Assembly: GCF_001037495.1 (NCBI RefSeq)
Contig: NZ_KQ089823.1
Span: 496,001 to 560,000, forward strand
Origin: Citrobacter sp. MGH106
GTDB taxonomy: Bacteria > Pseudomonadota > Gammaproteobacteria > Enterobacterales > Enterobacteriaceae
DNA length: 64,000 nt
Reading direction: 5' to 3'
The notes below the pieces were generated by a model that ran no database searches, had not been told where the DNA came from, and worked only from the letters and a program-made list of their open reading frames with translations. Shown here in pieces: positions 9,621 to 19,849 of this stretch. The position numbers and the translations under genes are program-made. How positions within the stretch are numbered: position 1 is the stretch's first letter; the number at the start of each line of letters is the position of its first letter.

Positions 9621-10879
9621 GTTTTACGACCATTTCTGTCATCGGGCTGGGTTATATCGGGCTGCCAACGGCAGCCGCCTTTGCTTCCCGTCAAAAACAT
9701 GTCATTGGCGTAGATGTAAATCAACATGCGGTAGATACCATTAACCGTGGTGAAATCCATATTGTTGAACCGGATCTGGGTATCGCGGTGAAAACAGCAG
9801 TCGAAGATGGATATCTTCGCGCTACCACAACACCCGTAGAAGCTGATGCGTATTTAATTGCCGTACCAACACCGTTTAAAGGGGAACATGAACCCGATAT
9901 GGTGTACGTCGAGGCTGCCGCGAAGTCTCTTGCACCAGTGCTAAAAAAAGGGGCATTGGTGATCCTCGAATCGACTTCACCTGTAGGATCAACGGAACAG
10001 ATGGCTGCGTGGCTTGCAGAAATGCGGCCCGACCTGACTTTTCCACAGCAGGTAGGGGAACAGGCAGACGTAAATATTGCGTACTGTCCAGAACGTGTTC
10101 TGCCAGGCCAGGTGATGGTTGAGCTAATTAAAAACGATCGCGTGATTGGCGGGATGACCCCCGTCTGTTCCGCGCGTGCCAGCGAGCTGTACAACATCTT
10201 CCTTGAAGGTGAGTGTGTGGTGACCAATTCCCGTACGGCGGAAATGTGCAAGCTGACTGAGAATAGCTTCCGCGATGTCAATATTGCTTTTGCCAATGAA
10301 CTGTCACTGATTTGTGCCGATCAGGGGATTAACGTCTGGGAACTGATCCGTCTGGCGAACCGCCATCCACGCGTGAATATTCTGCAGCCTGGACCGGGGG
10401 TTGGTGGGCACTGTATTGCGGTCGATCCGTGGTTTATCGTGGCACAGAACCCAGAGCAGGCGAAATTAATCCGCATCGCGCGTGAAGTGAATGATGGCAA
10501 ACCTCACTGGGTCGTTGATCGGGTAAAAGCCGCCGTGGCGGACTGCCTCACGGAGAGTAACAAACTTGCCAGCGAAGTGAAAATTGCCTGTTTTGGTCTG
10601 GCATTTAAACCGAATATCGACGATTTACGTGAAAGCCCGGCGATGGGAATTGCGCAAAGTATTGCGCATTGGCATAGCGGCGAAACGTTGGTGGTGGAAC
10701 CGAATATTCATCAATTGCCGAAAAAACTGGATGGTCTTTGCACGCTGGCGAAACTGGATGATGCGCTGGCAAGCGCAGATGTGCTGGTAATGCTGGTTGA
10801 CCATAATGAATTTAAAGCCATTAAGGGCGATGCGGTTCAACAGCAGTATGTGGTTGATACCAAGGGAGTCTGGCGGTGA
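9617..10879 (+). CDS. wecC: UDP-N-acetyl-D-mannosamine dehydrogenase WecC
   Basis: WecC oxidises UDP-ManNAc to UDP-ManNAcA with NAD+. The 420-residue protein starts with a Rossmann motif ([16 protein letters not shown]). It has the central helical domain with [19 protein letters not shown] and the catalytic cysteine at residue 266 ([14 protein letters not shown]), and the C-terminal UDP-binding domain contains [19 protein letters not shown]. The ATG start overlaps the wecB stop. The stop codon TGA overlaps the GTG start of wecD (GTGA at 10876-10879). In K-12 the next gene is rffG; here rffG and rffH are missing (see findings). Confidence 0.95.
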   Translation: MSFTTISVIGLGYIGLPTAAAFASRQKHVIGVDVNQHAVDTINRGEIHIVEPDLGIAVKTAVEDGYLRATTTPVEADAYLIAVPTPFKGEHEPDMVYVEAAAKSLAPVLKKGALVILESTSPVGSTEQMAAWLAEMRPDLTFPQQVGEQADVNIAYCPERVLPGQVMVELIKNDRVIGGMTPVCSARASELYNIFLEGECVVTNSRTAEMCKLTENSFRDVNIAFANELSLICADQGINVWELIRLANRHPRVNILQPGPGVGGHCIAVDPWFIVAQNPEQAKLIRIAREVNDGKPHWVVDRVKAAVADCLTESNKLASEVKIACFGLAFKPNIDDLRESPAMGIAQSIAHWHSGETLVVEPNIHQLPKKLDGLCTLAKLDDALASADVLVMLVDHNEFKAIKGDAVQQQYVVDTKGVWR

Positions 10880-11553
10880 CAATCCGTGCCAGTATTGAGC
10901 CCCTTATCTGGGAAAATACGTTCTTTGGCGTTAATAGCGCCATCGTACGTTTTGACCCGCACGGGGCGGTCCTGACTGCGGAAGCATTGCAGTCCTGGGG
11001 ACGGGTACAGGCAAAAATTCCCGCCGCGAACACTCACGAATTAGACGTTTTGCAGCAACTGGGTTTCTCGCTGGTAGAAGGCGAAGTGGATTTTGTGTTG
11101 CCGGTAACGCGCGTCTGCGATAATTCCGGCGTGCAGGTGGCGCAACCCGCAGATATCCCGGCACTACGCCAGCTCGCGGGCCAGGCGTTCGCACAAAGCC
11201 GCTTTCGTGCTCCATGGTATGCGCCGGATGCCAGCGCCCGTTTCTACGCGCAATGGATTGAAAATGCGGTGTTGGGCACATTCGATCATCAATGCCTTGT
11301 TTTTCGCACAGCGACAGACGAGATCCGCGGGTATGTCTCGCTGCGTGAGCTGAATAACACTGACGTGCGAATTGGCCTGTTGGCAGGTCGCGGTGTGGGT
11401 GCAGAATTAATGCAGGCGGCGCTTTTCTGGGCGCAGGCTCGCGGTAAAACAACATTGCGGGTGGCGACCCAGATGGGCAACACCGCCGCGCTTAAACGTT
11501 ATATACAGAGTGGTGCGAATGTGGAAAGCACCGCGTACTGGTTATACAGGTGA
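10876..11553 (+). CDS. wecD: dTDP-4-amino-4,6-dideoxy-D-galactose acyltransferase WecD (RffC)
   Basis: WecD acetylates dTDP-4-amino-4,6-dideoxygalactose with acetyl-CoA to give dTDP-Fuc4NAc, the third ECA sugar. The 225-residue product fits the family. The N-terminal half is variable, and the GNAT acetyl-CoA site is seen in the C-terminal half ([20 protein letters not shown] near residues 165-184), followed by the [24 protein letters not shown] end conserved in the family. The GTG start is fixed by its 4-base overlap with wecC. It is one of the least conserved proteins of the window compared with K-12. Its substrate depends on RffH/RffG-type activities not encoded here. Confidence 0.93.
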   Translation: MTIRASIEPLIWENTFFGVNSAIVRFDPHGAVLTAEALQSWGRVQAKIPAANTHELDVLQQLGFSLVEGEVDFVLPVTRVCDNSGVQVAQPADIPALRQLAGQAFAQSRFRAPWYAPDASARFYAQWIENAVLGTFDHQCLVFRTATDEIRGYVSLRELNNTDVRIGLLAGRGVGAELMQAALFWAQARGKTTLRVATQMGNTAALKRYIQSGANVESTAYWLYR

Positions 11554-11557
11554 CAAA

Positions 11558-12688
11558 ATGATTCCATTTAACGCACCGCCGGTGGTGGGAACCGAGCTTG
11601 AGTATATGCAGTCTGCGATGAGCAGCGGCAAACTGTGTGGCGATGGCGGTTTTACCCGTCGTTGCCAGCAGTGGCTGGAACAGCATTTTGGCAGTGAGAA
11701 AGTGCTGCTGACGCCGTCCTGTACTGCATCACTTGAGATGGCAGCATTGTTGCTGGATATCCAGCCTGGTGATGAAGTTATCATGCCAAGCTACACCTTC
11801 GTCTCCACCGCTAATGCCTTCGTGTTGCGCGGGGCAAAAATCGTCTTTGTTGATGTCCGACCAGATACCATGAACATTGACGAAACGCTGATTGAAGCGG
11901 CGATCACCGACAAAACCCGCGCTATCGTACCGGTGCATTACGCGGGCGTCGCCTGCGAAATGGATACCATTATGGCGCTGGCGACACGGTACAATCTGTT
12001 TGTAGTGGAGGATGCTGCGCAGGGCGTAATGTCTACCTACAAGGGACGTGCGCTGGGAACGATTGGTCACATTGGGTGTTTCAGCTTCCACGAAACCAAA
12101 AACTACACCGCAGGTGGTGAAGGTGGCGCAACGCTGATTAACGACCGTAAATTAGTCGAACGTGCTGAGATCATCCGTGAAAAAGGCACCAACCGCAGTC
12201 AGTTTTTCCGCGGCCAGGTGGATAAATATACTTGGCGGGATATCGGCTCCAGCTATCTGATGTCCGATCTGCAGGCTGCCTATCTGTGGGCGCAACTGGA
12301 AGTGGCCGATCGTATCAATCAGCAGCGTCTGGCATTGTGGCAAAACTACTACGATGCACTTGAGCCGCTGGCGAAAGCCGGGCGGATTGACCTGCCTTCC
12401 ATACCGGATGGTTGCGTGCAAAACGCCCATATGTTTTACATCAAGCTGCGTGATATTGATGATCGCACGGCGTTGATTAACTTCCTCAAAGAAGCCGAAA
12501 TTATGGCGGTATTCCATTATATCCCGCTGCATGATTGCCCGGCTGGCGATAAATTTGGTGAGTTCGCGGGTGTCGATCGTTACACCACCAAAGAAAGCGA
12601 GCGCCTGCTGCGCCTGCCGCTGTTTTACAATCTGTCGCCGGTGAACCAGCGCACAGTAATTACGACCCTGTTGAACTACTTCGCCTGA
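11558..12688 (+). CDS. wecE: dTDP-4-amino-4,6-dideoxygalactose transaminase WecE (RffA)
   Basis: WecE is the PLP-dependent aminotransferase converting dTDP-4-keto-6-deoxy-D-glucose to dTDP-4-amino-4,6-dideoxy-D-galactose with glutamate. The 376-residue sequence from ATG 11558 (MIPFNAPPVVGTELEYM) is of DegT/DnrJ/EryC1 type. It has SCTASLEMAALLL for phosphate binding, VVEDAAQGV with the ring-nitrogen Asp, and the Schiff-base lysine at residue 181 in SFHETKNYTAGGEGG. The ATG follows the wecD stop by 4 bases; an in-frame ATG at 11510 inside wecD was rejected. Its substrate is normally made by RffG, which is absent from this operon. Confidence 0.96.
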   Translation: MIPFNAPPVVGTELEYMQSAMSSGKLCGDGGFTRRCQQWLEQHFGSEKVLLTPSCTASLEMAALLLDIQPGDEVIMPSYTFVSTANAFVLRGAKIVFVDVRPDTMNIDETLIEAAITDKTRAIVPVHYAGVACEMDTIMALATRYNLFVVEDAAQGVMSTYKGRALGTIGHIGCFSFHETKNYTAGGEGGATLINDRKLVERAEIIREKGTNRSQFFRGQVDKYTWRDIGSSYLMSDLQAAYLWAQLEVADRINQQRLALWQNYYDALEPLAKAGRIDLPSIPDGCVQNAHMFYIKLRDIDDRTALINFLKEAEIMAVFHYIPLHDCPAGDKFGEFAGVDRYTTKESERLLRLPLFYNLSPVNQRTVITTLLNYFA

Positions 12689-12689
12689 G

Positions 12690-13940
12690 ATGTCGCTTGC
12701 TAAAGCGTCCCTTTGGACGGCAGCCAGTACGCTGGTAAAAATCGGTGCAGGCTTGTTGGTGGTAAAACTGCTGGCGGTGTCGTTTGGCCCTGCGGGAGTC
12801 GGGCAGGCGGGTAACTTTCGTCAGATGGTCACTGTGCTGGGCGTGCTGGCAGGAGCCGGAATTTTCAACGGTGTCACAAAGTATGTGGCACAGCATCGTG
12901 ATGATCCGGCGCGGCTACGCAACGTGGTTGGCACATCTTCCGCCATGGTGTTGGGATTCTCCACACTGATGGCCGTGATCTTTTTGTTGGCGGCTGCGCC
13001 CATAAGCCAGGGATTGTTTGGTCATACGCATTACCAGGGGCTGGTGCGTCTGGTTGCGCTGGTACAGATGGGTATTGCCTGGGCGAATCTCTTACTGGCG
13101 TTAATGAAAGGCTTCCGTGATGCCGCAGGCAATGCACTGTCGCTGATTGTTGGCAGTCTGGTCGGTGTGGTGGCTTATTATGGCTGCTATCGACTGGGGG
13201 GCTATGAAGGTGCTTTACTGGGCCTGGCGCTGGTGCCTGCGCTGGTGGTTGTGCCAGCCAGTTTTATGCTGATCAAGCGTGGAACCATTCCACTGCACTA
13301 CCTGAAACCCTCATGGGATAACGGTCTGGCAGGGCAGTTAAGCAAGTTTACGCTGATGGCGCTGATCACCTCTGTGACGCTGCCAGTGGCATATGTAATG
13401 ATGCGAAACCTTCTGGCTGCGCATTACAGCTGGGATGATGTTGGGATCTGGCAAGGGGTAAGCAGTATCTCCGATGCCTATCTGCAATTTATCACCGCCT
13501 CATTCAGCGTTTATTTGCTGCCGACGTTGTCGCGCCTGAGCGAAAAGCGTGACATTACGCGTGAAGTGGTGAAGTCGCTGAAGTTTGTGTTACCGGCGGT
13601 TGCCGCCGCGAGTTTTACCGTTTGGTTACTGCGTGATTTTGCTATCTGGCTGCTCTTTTCCGCTAAATTTACTGCCATGCGAGACCTGTTTGCCTGGCAA
13701 CTGGTGGGCGATGTACTGAAGGTCGGTGCTTACGTTTTCGGGTATCTGGTGATCGCGAAGGCGTCGCTGCGGTTTTATATTTTGGCTGAAATTAGCCAGT
13801 TCATTTTGTTGACGGCATTTGCCCACTGGCTGATCCCCGCGCATGGCGCTCTGGGGGCAGCGCAGGCTTATATGGCAACCTATGTGGTCTATTTTTCTCT
13901 TTGCTGTGGCGTATTTTTACTCTGGTGTAGGCGGGCATGA
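12690..13940 (+). CDS. wzxE: ECA lipid III flippase WzxE
   Basis: WzxE moves undecaprenyl-PP-linked ECA trisaccharide across the inner membrane. The 416-residue protein is almost wholly hydrophobic, with about 12 predicted membrane segments of the MATE/polysaccharide-exporter type. It starts [20 protein letters not shown] and has basic cytoplasmic loops such as [20 protein letters not shown]. It begins one base after the wecE stop and overlaps wecF by 4 bases, so it is translationally coupled on both sides. Confidence 0.95.
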   Translation: MSLAKASLWTAASTLVKIGAGLLVVKLLAVSFGPAGVGQAGNFRQMVTVLGVLAGAGIFNGVTKYVAQHRDDPARLRNVVGTSSAMVLGFSTLMAVIFLLAAAPISQGLFGHTHYQGLVRLVALVQMGIAWANLLLALMKGFRDAAGNALSLIVGSLVGVVAYYGCYRLGGYEGALLGLALVPALVVVPASFMLIKRGTIPLHYLKPSWDNGLAGQLSKFTLMALITSVTLPVAYVMMRNLLAAHYSWDDVGIWQGVSSISDAYLQFITASFSVYLLPTLSRLSEKRDITREVVKSLKFVLPAVAAASFTVWLLRDFAIWLLFSAKFTAMRDLFAWQLVGDVLKVGAYVFGYLVIAKASLRFYILAEISQFILLTAFAHWLIPAHGALGAAQAYMATYVVYFSLCCGVFLLWCRRA

Positions 13941-15016
13941 CAGTACTGGTTCACGTTCTGGGATCGGATATCCCTCACCATAATCAAACCGTACTGCGGT
14001 TTTTTAATGATTCGCTGGCCGCGACGAGCGAGCACGCGCGCGTATTTATGGTTGCAGGTCAGGATGCGGGATTCAGTGCAAGCTGCCCGGCGTTATCGCT
14101 GAGCTTCTATGGCGGAAAAAAGGCACTGGCGGAAGCGGTAATCGCGAAAGCGAAAGCAGATCGCCAGCAGCGTTTCTTCTTCCATGGTCAGTTCAACACC
14201 AGCCTGTGGCTGGCGCTGTTGAGCGGAGGAATTAAACCAGAGCAGTTTTACTGGCATATCTGGGGCGCAGATTTGTATGAAGTCTCCAGTGGGTTGAAAT
14301 TCCGCCTGTTTTATCCGATTCGCCGCATGGCGCAAAACCGTGTGGGCTGCGTGTTTGCCACTCGAGGTGATTTGAGCTATTTCGCACAGCAGCATCCCCG
14401 TGTGCGCGGTGAACTGCTCTATTTCCCTACGCGTATGGATCCGTCGCTGAATAATATGGGCAGCGAGTGCGAACGCAGCGGGAAAATGACGATTCTTGTA
14501 GGTAATTCTGGCGATCGCAGCAATGAACATATCACAGCGTTACGCGCCGTACATCAGCAGTTCGGTGATACGGTGAACGTGATTGTGCCAATGGGCTATC
14601 CGGCTAATAACGGGGCGTATATTGATGAAGTACGCCAGGCTGGCCAGGAATTATTTAGTGCAGGAAATCTGCAAATTCTAAGTGAAAAACTGGAATTTGA
14701 TGCCTATCTGGCATTACTGCGTCAGTGCGATCTCGGTTACTTTATTTTTGCACGTCAGCAAGGGATTGGTACATTGTGTTTGCTGATCCAGGCCGGTATT
14801 CCGTGCGTGCTAAACCGCGAAAACCCTTTCTGGCAGGATATGGCAGAGCAGCACCTCCCGGTACTGTTTACCACCGATGAACTCAATGCCGATGTTGTGC
14901 GTGAAGCGCAGCGTCAGTTGGCCTCGGTTGATAAAAGCACGATTACCTTTTTTAGCCCGAATTACCTGCAACCGTGGCATAACGCGCTGAGCATTGCCTC
15001 CGGAGAAACCCTATGA
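13937..15016 (+). CDS. wecF: dTDP-Fuc4NAc:lipid II Fuc4NAc transferase WecF (RffT)
   Basis: WecF adds Fuc4NAc to lipid II, completing the ECA trisaccharide lipid III. The 359 residues match the TDP-Fuc4NAc transferase family (GT56) in length and content, starting [20 protein letters not shown]. Recognisable stretches are [54 protein letters not shown] and [20 protein letters not shown], a GT-B-like fold. It overlaps wzxE by 4 bases and wzyE by 4 bases. It has no clear membrane segment and is expected at the inner face of the inner membrane. Confidence 0.95.
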   Translation: MTVLVHVLGSDIPHHNQTVLRFFNDSLAATSEHARVFMVAGQDAGFSASCPALSLSFYGGKKALAEAVIAKAKADRQQRFFFHGQFNTSLWLALLSGGIKPEQFYWHIWGADLYEVSSGLKFRLFYPIRRMAQNRVGCVFATRGDLSYFAQQHPRVRGELLYFPTRMDPSLNNMGSECERSGKMTILVGNSGDRSNEHITALRAVHQQFGDTVNVIVPMGYPANNGAYIDEVRQAGQELFSAGNLQILSEKLEFDAYLALLRQCDLGYFIFARQQGIGTLCLLIQAGIPCVLNRENPFWQDMAEQHLPVLFTTDELNADVVREAQRQLASVDKSTITFFSPNYLQPWHNALSIASGETL

Positions 15017-16368
15017 GTCTGATGCAATTCAGCGGTCTGCTGGTAGTATGGCTACTCTCTACCTTATTTATCGCTACGCTGACCTGGTTTGAGTTTCGGC
15101 GTGTGCGCTTTAACTTCAATGTGTTCTTCTCATTGCTGTTTTTGCTGACGTTTTTCTTCGGATTTCCCCTGACCAGCGTACTGGTGTTCCGTTTCGACGT
15201 CGCGGTCGCCCCACCGGAAATTCTGTTACAGGCACTGCTTTCCGCCGCCTGTTTCTATGCCGTCTACTACGTGACCTATAAAACGCGTTTACGTAAGCGA
15301 ATACCAGAAAAGTCACGCAAACCGTTGTTTACCATCAATCGCGTTGAGGCCCATCTGACATGGATTATCCTGATGGCGATTGCGCTGGTGAGTGTAGGCA
15401 TTTTCTTTATGCACAACGGTTTCCTGTTATTCAGATTGCAGTCCTATAGCCAGATCTTCTCCAGTGAAGTTTCTGGTGTGGCCCTGAAACGCTTCTTCTA
15501 CTTCTTCATTCCGGCAATGCTGGTGGTGTATTTCCTGCGCCAGGATAGTAAAGCGTGGCTGTTCTTCCTGGTGAGCACCGTCGCGTTTGGTCTTCTGACT
15601 TATATGATTGTTGGCGGCACGCGCGCCAATATCATTATCGCGTTTGCCATCTTCTTGTTTATCGGCATTATTCGCGGCTGGATTTCACTGTGGATGATGG
15701 CTGCGGCCGGTGTGCTGGGAATTGTCGGCATGTTCTGGCTGGCATTGAAGCGCTACGGGATGAACGTGAGCGGCGATGAGGCATTCTATACTTTCCTGTA
15801 TCTCACGAGGGATACCTTCTCACCGTGGGAGAATCTGGCGCTGTTACTGCAGAATTACCACAATATTGAGTTCCAGGGACTGGCACCGATTGTCCGTGAT
15901 TTCTACGTTTTTATTCCCTCCTGGCTGTGGCCTGGACGGCCGAGTATCGTACTCAACTCTGCGAACTATTTTACCTGGGAAGTGCTGAACAACCACTCGG
16001 GCCTGGCTATCTCTCCAACGTTGATTGGTTCGCTGATGGTTATGGGGGGAGCGTTGTTTATCCCGTTAGGCGCGATCGTGGTCGGGTTGATAATCAAATG
16101 GTTCGACTGGCTGTATGAGTTAGGCAATCAGGAAAAAAACCGTTATAAGGCGGCGATTTTGCACAGCTTCTGTTTTGGTGCCATTTTCAATATGATCGTT
16201 TTGGCACGAGAAGGGTTGGATTCGTTTGTCTCGCGAGTGGTCTTTTTCCTCGTGATTTTTGGTGTCTGTTTGCTGGTAGCAAAATTATTGTTCTGGCTGT
16301 TTGATAGTGCAGGACTTGTCCATAGACGAATAAAGACGCTGCCCCGGACACAGGTTGAAGGATCGTAA
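15013..16368 (+). CDS. wzyE: ECA polymerase WzyE
   Basis: WzyE polymerises ECA trisaccharide repeats on the periplasmic side of the inner membrane. The 451-residue protein is polytopic, with about 11 hydrophobic segments and a larger periplasmic loop ([20 protein letters not shown] to [13 protein letters not shown], about residues 258-330), as usual for the Wzy polymerase family. The ATG overlaps the wecF stop by 4 bases, and the TAA shares one base with the wecG ATG. It works with WzzE on the lipid III delivered by WzxE. Confidence 0.94.
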   Translation: MSLMQFSGLLVVWLLSTLFIATLTWFEFRRVRFNFNVFFSLLFLLTFFFGFPLTSVLVFRFDVAVAPPEILLQALLSAACFYAVYYVTYKTRLRKRIPEKSRKPLFTINRVEAHLTWIILMAIALVSVGIFFMHNGFLLFRLQSYSQIFSSEVSGVALKRFFYFFIPAMLVVYFLRQDSKAWLFFLVSTVAFGLLTYMIVGGTRANIIIAFAIFLFIGIIRGWISLWMMAAAGVLGIVGMFWLALKRYGMNVSGDEAFYTFLYLTRDTFSPWENLALLLQNYHNIEFQGLAPIVRDFYVFIPSWLWPGRPSIVLNSANYFTWEVLNNHSGLAISPTLIGSLMVMGGALFIPLGAIVVGLIIKWFDWLYELGNQEKNRYKAAILHSFCFGAIFNMIVLAREGLDSFVSRVVFFLVIFGVCLLVAKLLFWLFDSAGLVHRRIKTLPRTQVEGS

Positions 16369-17108
16369 TGACAGATAATACAACTGCGCCGCTATATTCG
16401 CTGCGCGGATTAAAACTTATTGGCTGGCGTGATATGCAGCATGCGCTGAATTACCTGTTTGCTGAGGGGCATCTCAGACAGGGGACGCTGGTGGCTATTA
16501 ACGCCGAGAAAATGCTAACGGCGGAAGATAACCCGGAGGTTCGGGCTTTGATTGATGCCGCCGAGTTCAAGTATGCAGATGGAATTAGCGTGGTGCGTTC
16601 CGTGCGTAAAAAATACCCACAAGCACAGGTTTCACGCGTGGCCGGAGCCGATCTCTGGGAAGCCTTGATGGCGCGCGCTGGGCGGGAGAGCACACCCGTA
16701 TTCCTGGTTGGTGGTAAGCCAGAGGTACTGGCGCAAACAGAAGCAAAACTGCGAGCACAGTGGCGCGTCAATATTGTTGGTAGCCAGGACGGATATTTCA
16801 CGCCAGAGCAGCGGCAGGCATTGTTTGAACGTATTCATGCCAGCGGTGCGCAGATTGTTACGGTGGCAATGGGTTCGCCTAAACAAGAGATTTTTATGCG
16901 CGATTGCCGCCTGGTACATCCGAATGCGCTGTATATGGGGGTGGGTGGCACCTATGATGTGTTTACCGGACACGTAAAGCGAGCGCCTAAATTCTGGCAG
17001 AATTTGGGGCTGGAGTGGCTGTACCGCTTACTGTCACAGCCGAGCCGTATTACCCGTCAACTTCGTTTATTGCGCTATCTCCGCTGGCACTATACCGGCA
17101 ATCTCTAA
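16368..17108 (+). CDS. wecG: UDP-ManNAcA transferase WecG (RffM)
   Basis: WecG adds ManNAcA to lipid I, forming ECA lipid II. The 246-residue protein belongs to the WecG/TagA/CpsF glycosyltransferase family (GT26). It has the family segments [55 protein letters not shown] and [20 protein letters not shown], and a basic C-terminal tail ([19 protein letters not shown]) suited to membrane association. It is the last gene of the operon. A weak inverted repeat (ATAAGTAG / CTACTTAT, 17125-17158) follows and may be a terminator, though its loop is long. Confidence 0.95.
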   Translation: MTDNTTAPLYSLRGLKLIGWRDMQHALNYLFAEGHLRQGTLVAINAEKMLTAEDNPEVRALIDAAEFKYADGISVVRSVRKKYPQAQVSRVAGADLWEALMARAGRESTPVFLVGGKPEVLAQTEAKLRAQWRVNIVGSQDGYFTPEQRQALFERIHASGAQIVTVAMGSPKQEIFMRDCRLVHPNALYMGVGGTYDVFTGHVKRAPKFWQNLGLEWLYRLLSQPSRITRQLRLLRYLRWHYTGNL

Positions 17109-17370
17109 CATTTTCTCTCCTCTGATAAGTAGTGTGTTCTGCTAAATGCGCTACTTATTCACAACATAATCGCTGCTTTCTCGCACAATCTATTTATTTT
17201 TTGAATGCTTTAATTGCCATTTAGACGATTTTAAGAAACCATTCGCAACAATCATTTCAGTGTCGTGGTGTTTTTGGCGCCAACCGTAAAGCGGTCGGCG
17301 CTGGATGGCCTGTTATGGCATAAGAAGATGTACCCATAACGATAACCGGTAATACCGGAAACAATACAAA

Positions 17371-17377
17371 CACAACA
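17371..17377 (+). promoter_or_regulatory. CA-rich element (CACAACA) just before yifK, GcvB-type sRNA target
   Basis: CACAACA lies 9 bases upstream of the yifK ATG next to the AAGAGG ribosome site. This is the CA-rich type of sequence paired by the R1 region of the sRNA GcvB in amino-acid transporter mRNAs. Assignment is by motif and by the kind of gene, so it is an inference. Confidence 0.4.
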
Positions 17378-17386
17378 AGAGGATTT

Positions 17387-18772
17387 ATGGCAGAGAACAA
17401 ACCAGAGCTACAGCGTGGGCTGGAGGCTCGTCATATCGAATTGATTGCCCTTGGGGGCACCATTGGCGTCGGATTGTTTATGGGCGCCGCCAGTACCCTG
17501 AAATGGGCGGGGCCATCGGTCCTGTTGGCGTATATCGTTGCCGGACTATTTGTCTTCTTTATCATGCGTTCCATGGGCGAGATGTTGTTCCTGGAGCCGG
17601 TTGCCGGTTCGTTCGCCGTTTACGCTCACCGCTATATGAGCCCTTTCTTTGGTTATCTCACCGCCTGGTCATACTGGTTTATGTGGATGGCTGTGGGGAT
17701 CTCGGAGATTACCGCCATTGGGGTCTACGTGCAGTTCTGGTTCCCGGAAATGGCGCAGTGGATACCCGCGCTGATTGCCGTAGGCCTGGTGGCGCTGGCA
17801 AATCTGGCTGCGGTTCGCCTGTATGGTGAAATTGAATTCTGGTTTGCCATGATCAAAGTGACAACCATCATTGTGATGATTGTTATAGGAGTGGGTGTCA
17901 TTTTCTTCGGCTTTGGTAATGGTGGTCAGGCGATTGGCTTCAGCAACCTGACTGAACACGGCGGCTTCTTTGCCGGCGGCTGGAAAGGCTTTCTGACTGC
18001 ATTGTGTATTGTGGTAGCCTCCTACCAGGGCGTGGAGCTAATCGGTATCACGGCGGGCGAAGCCAAAAACCCACAGGTCACGTTGCGTAGCGCGGTAGGT
18101 AAGGTGCTGTGGCGTATCCTGATTTTCTATGTAGGCGCGATCTTCGTTATCGTCACCATCTTCCCGTGGAATGAGATCGGTAGCAACGGTAGCCCGTTTG
18201 TTCTCACGTTTGCCAAAATTGGTATTACCGCTGCGGCCGGGATTATCAACTTTGTGGTCCTGACGGCAGCGCTTTCTGGTTGCAACAGTGGGATGTATAG
18301 CTGCGGCCGCATGCTCTACGCCCTGGCGAAGAATCGTCAGTTGCCTGCGGTTGTCGGAAAAGTCTCTCGTCATGGCGTGCCAGTTGCCGGCGTTGCGATT
18401 TCTATCGCCATCTTGCTGATTGGCTCATGCCTGAACTACATCATTCCGAATCCGCAGCGCGTATTTGTCTATGTCTATAGCGCCAGCGTGTTGCCGGGCA
18501 TGGTGCCGTGGTTTGTGATCCTGATAAGCCAGCTGCGTTTTCGCAAAGCGCACAAAGACGCGATTGCCAGCCATCCCTTCCGTTCCATTTTGTTCCCGTG
18601 GGCGAATTATTTGACGATGGCGTTCCTGGTTTGCGTATTAATCGGTATGTACTTTAATGAAGATACCCGTATGTCGCTTTTTGTCGGTATCGCCTTCCTG
18701 CTGGGTGTGACGCTCATTTATAAGGTTTTTGGCCTGAATCGTCATGGTGTGGCCCAAAAACTGGAGGAATAA
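17387..18772 (+). CDS. yifK: Amino-acid permease YifK (ThrP), APC superfamily
   Basis: YifK is an inner-membrane amino-acid:proton symporter of the APC superfamily (AAT family); the E. coli homologue has been linked to threonine/serine uptake. The 461-residue product has 12 hydrophobic segments and the AAT family signature in TM1-2 ([20 protein letters not shown]) and near TM3 ([21 protein letters not shown]). The 278-base upstream region carries no other gene. It ends with AAGAGG and the CACAACA element. The gene is followed by the tRNA operon, whose promoter lies 52 bases downstream of the stop. Confidence 0.93.
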   Translation: MAENKPELQRGLEARHIELIALGGTIGVGLFMGAASTLKWAGPSVLLAYIVAGLFVFFIMRSMGEMLFLEPVAGSFAVYAHRYMSPFFGYLTAWSYWFMWMAVGISEITAIGVYVQFWFPEMAQWIPALIAVGLVALANLAAVRLYGEIEFWFAMIKVTTIIVMIVIGVGVIFFGFGNGGQAIGFSNLTEHGGFFAGGWKGFLTALCIVVASYQGVELIGITAGEAKNPQVTLRSAVGKVLWRILIFYVGAIFVIVTIFPWNEIGSNGSPFVLTFAKIGITAAAGIINFVVLTAALSGCNSGMYSCGRMLYALAKNRQLPAVVGKVSRHGVPVAGVAISIAILLIGSCLNYIIPNPQRVFVYVYSASVLPGMVPWFVILISQLRFRKAHKDAIASHPFRSILFPWANYLTMAFLVCVLIGMYFNEDTRMSLFVGIAFLLGVTLIYKVFGLNRHGVAQKLEE

Positions 18773-18824
18773 GCGACAAAACGCACAAAGCATGACCAAA
18801 CGATAATTTATTTTAAAAAAGCAC

Positions 18825-18853
18825 TAGACAGCAGACCGAGACCTCCGTAATAT
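18825..18853 (+). promoter_or_regulatory. Sigma-70 promoter of the argX-hisR-leuT-proM tRNA operon
   Basis: A -35 box TAGACA (18825-18830) and -10 box TAATAT (18848-18853) are spaced by exactly 17 bp. The following CCAGCCCCGC is a GC-rich discriminator, the hallmark of stringently controlled stable-RNA promoters. The first tRNA begins 21 bases after the -10. Confidence 0.75.
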
Positions 18854-18874
18854 CCAGCCCCGCAACGGCGCTAA

Positions 18875-18951
<77 letters not shown>

Positions 18952-19006
18952 TTTAGTAAGGTGCCGGAGCTGCGGTGGTTTTAATACCGCGTAAAAGATT
19001 TGCAGT

Positions 19007-19083
19007 GGTGGCTATAGCTCAGTTGGTAGAGCCCTGGATTGTGATTCCAGTTGTCGTGGGTTCGAATCCCATTAGCCACCCCA
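19007..19083 (+). tRNA. hisR: tRNA-His (anticodon GTG)
   Basis: The 77-nt sequence has acceptor stem GTGGCTA / TAGCCAC with the extra G(-1) opposite C73 typical of tRNA-His. The anticodon loop reads TTGTGAT with GTG, and the 3' CCA is encoded. It is second in the operon, 55 bases after argX. Confidence 0.97.
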
Positions 19084-19103
19084 TTAATTTAAAGTTGTGA
19101 AAT

Positions 19104-19190
19104 GCGAAGGTGGCGGAATTGGTAGACGCGCTAGCTTCAGGTGTTAGTGTTCTTACGGACGTGGGGGTTCAAGTCCCCCCCCTCGCACCA
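19104..19190 (+). tRNA. leuT: tRNA-Leu (anticodon CAG)
   Basis: The 87-nt type II tRNA has a long variable arm (TGTTCTTACGGACGT), anticodon CAG in GCTTCAGGT, T-loop GGTTCAAGTCC and encoded CCA. Third in the operon. Confidence 0.97.
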
Positions 19191-19231
19191 CGACTTAAAG
19201 AATTGAACTAAAAATTCAAAAAGCAGTAAAA

Positions 19232-19308
19232 CGGCGAGTAGCGCAGCTTGGTAGCGCAACTGGTTTGGGACCAGTGGGTCGGAGGTTCGAATCCTCTCTC
19301 GCCGACCA
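19232..19308 (+). tRNA. proM: tRNA-Pro (anticodon TGG)
   Basis: The 77-nt sequence has acceptor CGGCGAG / CTCGCCG, anticodon TGG in GTTTGGGAC, T-loop GGTTCGAATCC and encoded CCA. Last in the operon, directly followed by a terminator. Confidence 0.97.
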
Positions 19309-19314
19309 ATTTTG

Positions 19315-19340
19315 AACCCCGCTTCGGCGGGGTTTTTTGT
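19315..19340 (+). terminator. Rho-independent terminator of the tRNA operon
   Basis: Stem CCCCGC / GCGGGG closed by a TTCG loop and followed by TTTTTT, 8 bases after proM. Confidence 0.88.
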
Positions 19341-19487
19341 TTTCTGATTTCCCTTTCTCTCTGCTCTTGTGCCAGTCAATACCGGCGTTACGCCACCAAT
19401 CTGATCTGAATTACCTGATGTCCTAAAAATCCCGAAGACCTGGTTTTTGCAGTGCAATCATGCCATGTGTTGTGCGATAATATTGGG

Positions 19488-19692
19488 GTAGATGCTCATT
19501 CCATCTCTTATGTTCGCCATCAGGCCTCATAAACTCAGGAATGACGCAGAGCCGTTTACGGTGCTTATCGTCCACTGACAGATGTCGCTTAGCCTCATCG
19601 AACACCATGGACATAACGTTGAGTGAAGCACCCATTTATGTTGTCATACAGACCTGTTTAACGCCTGCTCTTAACCGAGCGGGCGTTTTTTT
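19488..19692 (+). ncRNA. glmZ: Small RNA GlmZ
   Basis: GlmZ is an Hfq-binding sRNA that activates translation of glmS (glucosamine-6-phosphate synthase). It is cleaved by RNase E guided by RapZ, with GlmY as decoy. The sequence starts GTAGATGCTCATTCCATC and keeps long blocks of the known RNA, such as AATGACGCAGAGCCGTTTAC and GTCCACTGACAGATGTCGCTT, and the terminator GCCTGCTC/GAGCGGGC followed by a T-run ends it. A GATAAT -10 box (19476-19481) sits 7 bases before the start. It lies between the tRNA operon and hemY; K-12 has aslB-aslA between proM and glmZ and they are absent here. Confidence 0.92.
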
Positions 19693-19725
19693 ATGCATAC
19701 ACTTCACTCTTCAGACGCCTCTTTA

Positions 19726-19792
19726 TTGGCGGCGTCCTCTCACCCTGCTACTTACTTATGTAAGTGCTCTGAGTTTGTCTCAATGTGTTTCG
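19726..19792 (+). repeat. Dispersed ~67-bp repeat, copy B (glmZ-hemY gap)
   Basis: It begins TTGGCGGCGTCCTCTCACCC with the central palindromic ACTTACTTATGTAAGTGCTC and a less conserved 3' third. It resembles copies A (3982-4048, minus) and C (45163-45232). Confidence 0.45.
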
Positions 19793-19812
19793 AATGATTC
19801 TGTGTATTGGTG

Positions 19813-19842
19813 TAAGCCCGGTAAGCATTTCGCTACCGGGCT
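19813..19842. terminator. Hairpin at the 3' end of hemY
   Basis: AAGCCCGGTA (19813-19822) and TACCGGGCTT (19833-19842) form a perfect 10-bp stem 8 bases beyond the hemY stop. It lacks a clear U-run on either strand, so it may be a REP-like 3' barrier or a weak terminator for hemCDXY. Confidence 0.5.
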
Positions 19843-19849
19843 TAAAGGA

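Noticed and set aside
9721-10296. 191-codon open frame on the minus strand inside wecC
   Set aside because: Antisense shadow; Ser/Thr-rich translation with no homology I recognise.
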